Shown here: positions 60,461-64,000 of the stretch, in pieces | Numbering within the stretch: the stretch's first letter is position 1 | Layout: every line of letters begins with the position of its first letter | Origin: Larix kaempferi | Lineage: Eukaryota > Streptophyta > Pinopsida > Pinales > Pinaceae | Direction: 5' to 3' | NCBI GenBank assembly: GCA_027924585.1 | Contig: BSBM01000865.1 | Coordinates: 5,755,001-5,819,000 of the forward strand | Length of the DNA stretch: 64,000 bases | Program-made: the position numbers and the translations under genes | The notes under the pieces: generated by a model | The model's input: only the letters and a program-made list of their open reading frames with translations | Database searches by the model: none | What the model was told of the DNA's origin: nothing

Positions 60461-60760
60461 ACCCCATGCACATAGCATGGGGGCAGGTCATTAACCCTGC
60501 TCACTTTTTCACATGTGTGATCTCAACCATTTTTGAGGTCACATATTGCTTGTATATTTGATTTGATTTAATACACCTAGTATTCTTCCCCCATGGGTCA
60601 TCATTTCTCCCCACCACTGCATCCTTGGCTTGGTGGGCTCACCTTTATTTGTAGCCATTTTTTAACCTAATTATTTCCTCTGACCATTCCGGAGTCCTAA
60701 TGACCTCCGTTTTTCGCACCATTTGTGTTATGTTTAAAACCATTAGACTAGCAAGATCAC
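60461..60760 (+). other. Non-coding tail of the gag-protease element
   Basis: No frame of note. A GCATGGGGGCAGG motif at about 60,477-60,489 echoes one in the coding region near 58,638. It ends at ATCAC (60,756-60,760), the target duplication of the copia that follows. Confidence 0.45.
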
Positions 60761-61227
60761 TGAAAGAAACATAATCACAAGATAGACACAGATTTTACCC
60801 TGGGAAACCCTCATGGGGTAGAAAACCCAACAAAGATTTCCTCAATAAGATGATCAACCAAAATACAAGATGTGCTCCAAGACTTGTCCTTCTTCTCTAC
60901 CTCCTATGCAGACCTCCCAGACACAAGTGCGCTACTTTCTGAGTTGAGCAAGTGTGTCAAATGAGGAGCTCTCCTCCTCTACTTATACTGATTCCCGACT
61001 GACCAAAATCCCTAATGGGGCCGACCTCTCCTGGTGAAGTCTAATAACCCCTAAAATATAAACTTAGGGCCAACCCCCACATGGTGGATCTAATAACCCT
61101 AGTTACCACAAAACCATCGGAGGAATAAACATCTCTGGATACATAATAGAATCACCTCGGAGGGATGAAACATCTCCAGAATAATAATGTACAAATATAA
61201 TATTCTTAGAAGTTACAATATTCAACA
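60761..61227 (-). repeat. 3' LTR of minus-strand copia
   Basis: 467 bp; on the minus strand it starts TGTTGAATATTGTAACTTC and ends GTTTCTTTCA. Its partner is outside the window. Confidence 0.8.
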
Positions 61228-61246
61228 CTCCCCCTTAACGAGAAGG
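61228..61246 (-). other. Polypurine tract of minus-strand copia
   Basis: On the minus strand this reads CCTTCTCGTTAAGGGGGAG, directly before the LTR start. A similar text, CCTCCTCGAAAGGGGGAG, occurs at 62,303-62,320. Confidence 0.75.
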
Positions 61247-61334
61247 ATATTATAACAACATCTACAAGAGCAAGGAGTCATCGACTACATCATACATGAT
61301 ACATTTGTAAATCATTGGAAGCTTTCTTCAATAC

Positions 61335-61401
61335 ATCATCATCAGTAACTTGACCAGTTACTGGAACATCATCATCAGTAACTTAACCAGTTACTGGAAC
61401 A
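61335..61401 (-). repeat. Two tandem 33-bp units
   Basis: ACATCATCATCAGTAACTTG and its continuation ACCAGTTACTGGA occur twice with one difference. Confidence 0.8.
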
Positions 61402-61477
61402 TCATCATCATCGCATGATCATCAACATCATCATCACACTATCATCGACATCGTCATCACACGATTAATCCAAACCA

Positions 61478-61864
61478 TTCATTTAGGACTATATCCAAGG
61501 ATGATTTAATCCCCACCGTACATTTAGTACTATGTCTGAGGATGACTTAATCCTCACCCCATACATTTAGGACTATGTCCAAGGATGACTTAATCCTCAC
61601 CCCGTACATTTAGGACTATGTCCAAGGATGACTTAATCCTCTTCCTGTACATTTAGGACTATGTCCAAGGATGACTTAATCCTCACCTCGTACATTTATG
61701 ACTATGTCCAAGGATGACTTAATTCTCACCCCGTACATTTAGGACTATGTCCAAGGATGATTTAATCCTCTTCCCGTACATTTAGGACTATGTCCAAGGA
61801 TGACTTAATCCTCACCCCGTACATTTTGGACTATGTCCAAGGATGACTTAATCCTCACTCCTGT
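61478..61864 (-). repeat. 43-bp minisatellite, about nine units
   Basis: Units of TTTAGGACTATGTCCAAGGA followed by TGACTTAATCCTCACCCCGTACA. The outer units are more diverged than the inner ones, as in a locally expanded minisatellite. Confidence 0.9.
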
Positions 61865-61936
61865 CCATCAAGGACTTCATTCTTGGAGACCATATGTCTA
61901 TGGATTCTTTTAGAACATATGTTCAAGGATGATACA

Positions 61937-62172
61937 ATCCCACCTGTATCCTCATCAATACAGATATCGTTAGTACATACAAGTATCCTCATTAATACAA
62001 GTATCCATATCATCAAAACATGTATCCTCATCAATACATCAATGCATGTATCCTCATCAGTACAAGCATGTATCCTCATCAATACATATATCATCAAAAG
62101 CATGTATCCTCATCAATACATATATCATAAAAAGCATGTATCCTCATCAATACATATATCATAAAAACAAGT
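61937..62172 (-). repeat. Short tandem array, 34-bp units at its right end
   Basis: GCATGTATCCTCATCAATAC followed by ATATATCAT(C/A)AAAA occurs three times in regular form, preceded by less regular copies. Confidence 0.85.
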
Positions 62173-62301
62173 AAAATAAGTATTCTAAGTATAAGAGTCC
62201 TAAATCTAAATAATCTAAGCATAAGTATCTAAGTGTAGTAAACAGGTATCCACATCATCGACCTTGTTGTCGATGAGGCAATCTCATCATCAGTGACTTC
62301 A

Positions 62302-64000
62302 CTACTCCCCCTTTCGAGGAGGGTCCTTTTGAACTACACCAATCTTTTCTCGGAAGTATTCAAATTTCACTCGAGACAGAGGTTTGGTCAAAATATCATC
62401 AATTTGCTCCTCAGTGCTCACATACTCGAGCTTAATATCTCCTCTCTACACCATATCTCGTATATAAAAGTATCGGATCTCTATGTGTTTTGACTTATCG
62501 TGGAATAAAGTATTTTCTTTCATCTTGATACAACTTTGATTGTCACACATAATCAAAGTGGGATCCATTTCTAAGTCAAACACTCCAGATAGTAGTTTTC
62601 GAAGCCATACTGCTTCACAGCTAGCAGAGCAGGCAGCTATATATTCTACTTTAGCAGTACTAAGAGCCACACCGGATTGTTTCTTGTTGAACCAAGAGAT
62701 CATGGCAGATCCAAGACCATAACATCCACCTAATGTACTCTTCATGTCTGAAACACTCCCTGCCCAATCGGAATCTGAGTAACCATGTAATCTGAGTTCA
62801 TGATTTCCAAGGTAGTATAGACCAAAATCTAATGTATTTTTTAGATACCTCATTACATGCTTTGCAGCTATTAGGTGAACCTTCCTTGGTTCTACTAGAT
62901 ATTGACTCGGGGTATTTGCAGCAAAGCATATATCTGGTCTGGTATTTGTTAAATACATCAATGACCCAATGATTTGTCTATATAGAGTTACATCCACTAA
63001 TTCTGATGAGTCATCAACTAATAAATTCAGGTTGGAGTCCATGGGAGTAGCCATGGCTTTACACTCCAACATATCAAATTTTTTCAAAATCCCCACAGCA
63101 TACTTACCTTGATTTAAAAAGATTCCTTTTGGTTCTTGCCATACTTCTAGACCTAAGAAGTAGTGCATTAATCCAAGATCCTTCATTTCAAATTCTAAAG
63201 AAAGATTCATCTTACATTCGATAATTTGATTCTCATTTCCTGTTAGAAATAGATCATCTACATACAACAGTAATATAACAGGTTCATTATCCATAACCTT
63301 GAGATAAAAATTTGGATTAGCTTTACTCTTGGTAAATCCCATGCTTGTTAATAAACTGTCAATCCTTCCGTACCAAGCTATGGGAGCTTGCTTCAATCCA
63401 TACAAAGCCTTTTTCAGCTTGCATACATGTGTTCTTCCATCTTTAACCTCAAATCCTTGTGGTTGTTCTATGTACACTTCTTCTTCAATTACACCATTCA
63501 GGAAGGCTGTTTTAACATCCATCTGGTGTAATTTTCACTTCATCATAGATGCAAGTGCCATGATAGTTCTAACTGATGTGTACCTAGCAACTGGTGCAAA
63601 TGTTTCTTCATAGTCTATTCCCTCCTTTTGAGAGAATCCTCTGGCTACAAATATTGCCTTATATTTTTCAATTGTACCATCTGCAACATGTTTTATCTTG
63701 AATATCCATTTGGAAGAAACCACACTTTTATCTTTTGGTTTGGGAACTGTATCCCAAACATCATTTTTCATTATTGACTGGTATTCTTCTGTCATTGCTT
63801 CTACCCACTCTTTCTTCTGAGCTTCCTCCTCATAGGTAATAGGTTGTTGATCCACAAGATCACACATCAAGGCCACATAGTTGGATACTAACTTGGGTTT
63901 CTTCCTTTCTCTAGTGGAACCTTCAGGAGCTCCATATTTTTCAGCTCCTTGAATAATGTCTCTAGCCCATGCTGGCCTTCTTTTTCTAGATAAATTTGTA
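62302..64000 (-). pseudogene. Copia pol: reverse transcriptase and RNase H, nearly intact
   Basis: On the minus strand the frame is open from the window edge. Upstream part: WVEAMTEEYQSIMKNDVWDT, SSKWIFKIKHVADGTIEKYK, FSQKEGIDYEETFAPVARYT. Reverse transcriptase: HQMDVKTAFLNGVIEEEVYI, KKALYGLKQAPIAWYGRID, catalytic LLLYVDDLFLTGNENQI (YVDD intact), MKDLGLMHYFLGLEVWQ. RNase H: GYSDSDWAGSVSDMKSTLGG, STAKVEYIAACSASCEAVWL, DNQSCIKMKENTLFHDKSKH. It ends RKGE at TAG 62,302-62,304. Only two nonsense codons were noticed: TGA before HQMDV (about 63,533) and TAG after IRDMV (about 62,443). It is truncated by the window edge on the N-terminal side. Confidence 0.9.

Larger units (their letters stand above)
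52106..60760 (+). mobile_element. LTR retroelement with gag and protease, no RT seen
   Basis: The 5' LTR (52,106-52,774) is followed by a primer-binding site, a 1.7 kb leader, gag, a zinc knuckle, protease, two more knuckles and a stretch ending with TAA at 60,458-60,460. The probable left target duplication is GCCGT (52,101-52,105); the right one lies beyond the window. No reverse transcriptase, RNase H or integrase was recognised, so it may be non-autonomous. It is interrupted by a solo LTR (58,845-60,305) and by a copia (from 60,761). A decayed relative lies on the minus strand at 22,151-25,860. Confidence 0.7.
60761..64000 (-). mobile_element. Minus-strand Ty1/copia retrotransposon (3' part)
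   Basis: The 3' LTR (60,761-61,227), polypurine tract, a repeat-rich 1 kb region, and pol to the window edge. The left target duplication is ATCAC (60,756-60,760). Pol is almost intact, suggesting a fairly recent insertion. The 5' half and second target copy lie beyond 64,000. Confidence 0.88.

Noticed and set aside
61478-62172. CRISPR-like regular array
   Set aside because: The repeats are directly adjacent minisatellite units with no unique spacers, inside a plant copia element.

Overview
The window reads as nuclear DNA of a seed plant with a large, repeat-packed genome. I found no host protein-coding gene, rRNA or tRNA gene. Nearly everything recognisable is a transposable element: Ty3/gypsy and Ty1/copia LTR retrotransposons, an L1-type LINE remnant, hAT-like MITEs, a large foldback element, and one possible tRNA-derived SINE. 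The mix of old, stop-riddled retroelements, gypsy LTRs up to 4.2 kb and nested insertions fits a gymnosperm best. That is inference; the sequence alone does not fix the species.

Layout. 1-1.2 kb: an LTR-tail-like stretch with an initiator-Met primer-binding site. 1.2-3.7 kb: a 2.5 kb foldback element with perfect 27-bp termini, A/T-rich arms and a GC-rich central hairpin. 4.2-6.8 kb: a long unrecognised decayed reading frame, running up to an LTR-like repeat at 7.1-8.0 kb. A second copy of that repeat lies at 27.7-29.2 kb. 9.6-25.9 kb: an old minus-strand gag-protease element split by a chromodomain gypsy of Tekay/Del type (9,986-22,145, TSD GATGG, minus strand). 27.77-28.35 kb: two oppositely oriented hAT-like MITEs in overlapping target sites; the copy at 7.1 kb keeps the unoccupied site. 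29-33 kb: tandem repeats, a LINE RNase H fragment and a SINE-like promoter.

33-48 kb: an old minus-strand copia split by a 13.7 kb gypsy of the chromodomain-less Athila/Tat/Ogre group (34,041-47,722, TSD TAGTT, plus strand). This element is unusual. It has a small ORF before gag, a second gag-like domain between protease and reverse transcriptase, and a long sense ORF after integrase. That last ORF has its own upstream TATA box and stops 12 bp before the 3' LTR. 48.1-52.1 kb: a 5'-truncated plus-strand copia whose 3' LTR is interrupted by a gag-protease element (52,106 onward). In the gag-protease element no reverse transcriptase is seen and the last open stretch ends at 60,460. It is itself interrupted by a solo LTR (58,845-60,305, TSD ACCAC) and then by a young-looking minus-strand copia (60,761 to the window end).

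The coding regions are retroelement modules (gag packaging, protease, reverse transcriptase/RNase H, integrase), most of them broken by nonsense codons more often than by frameshifts. The TSDs and interrupted frames give a relative insertion order. All product names rest on motifs read by eye; no database search was run.
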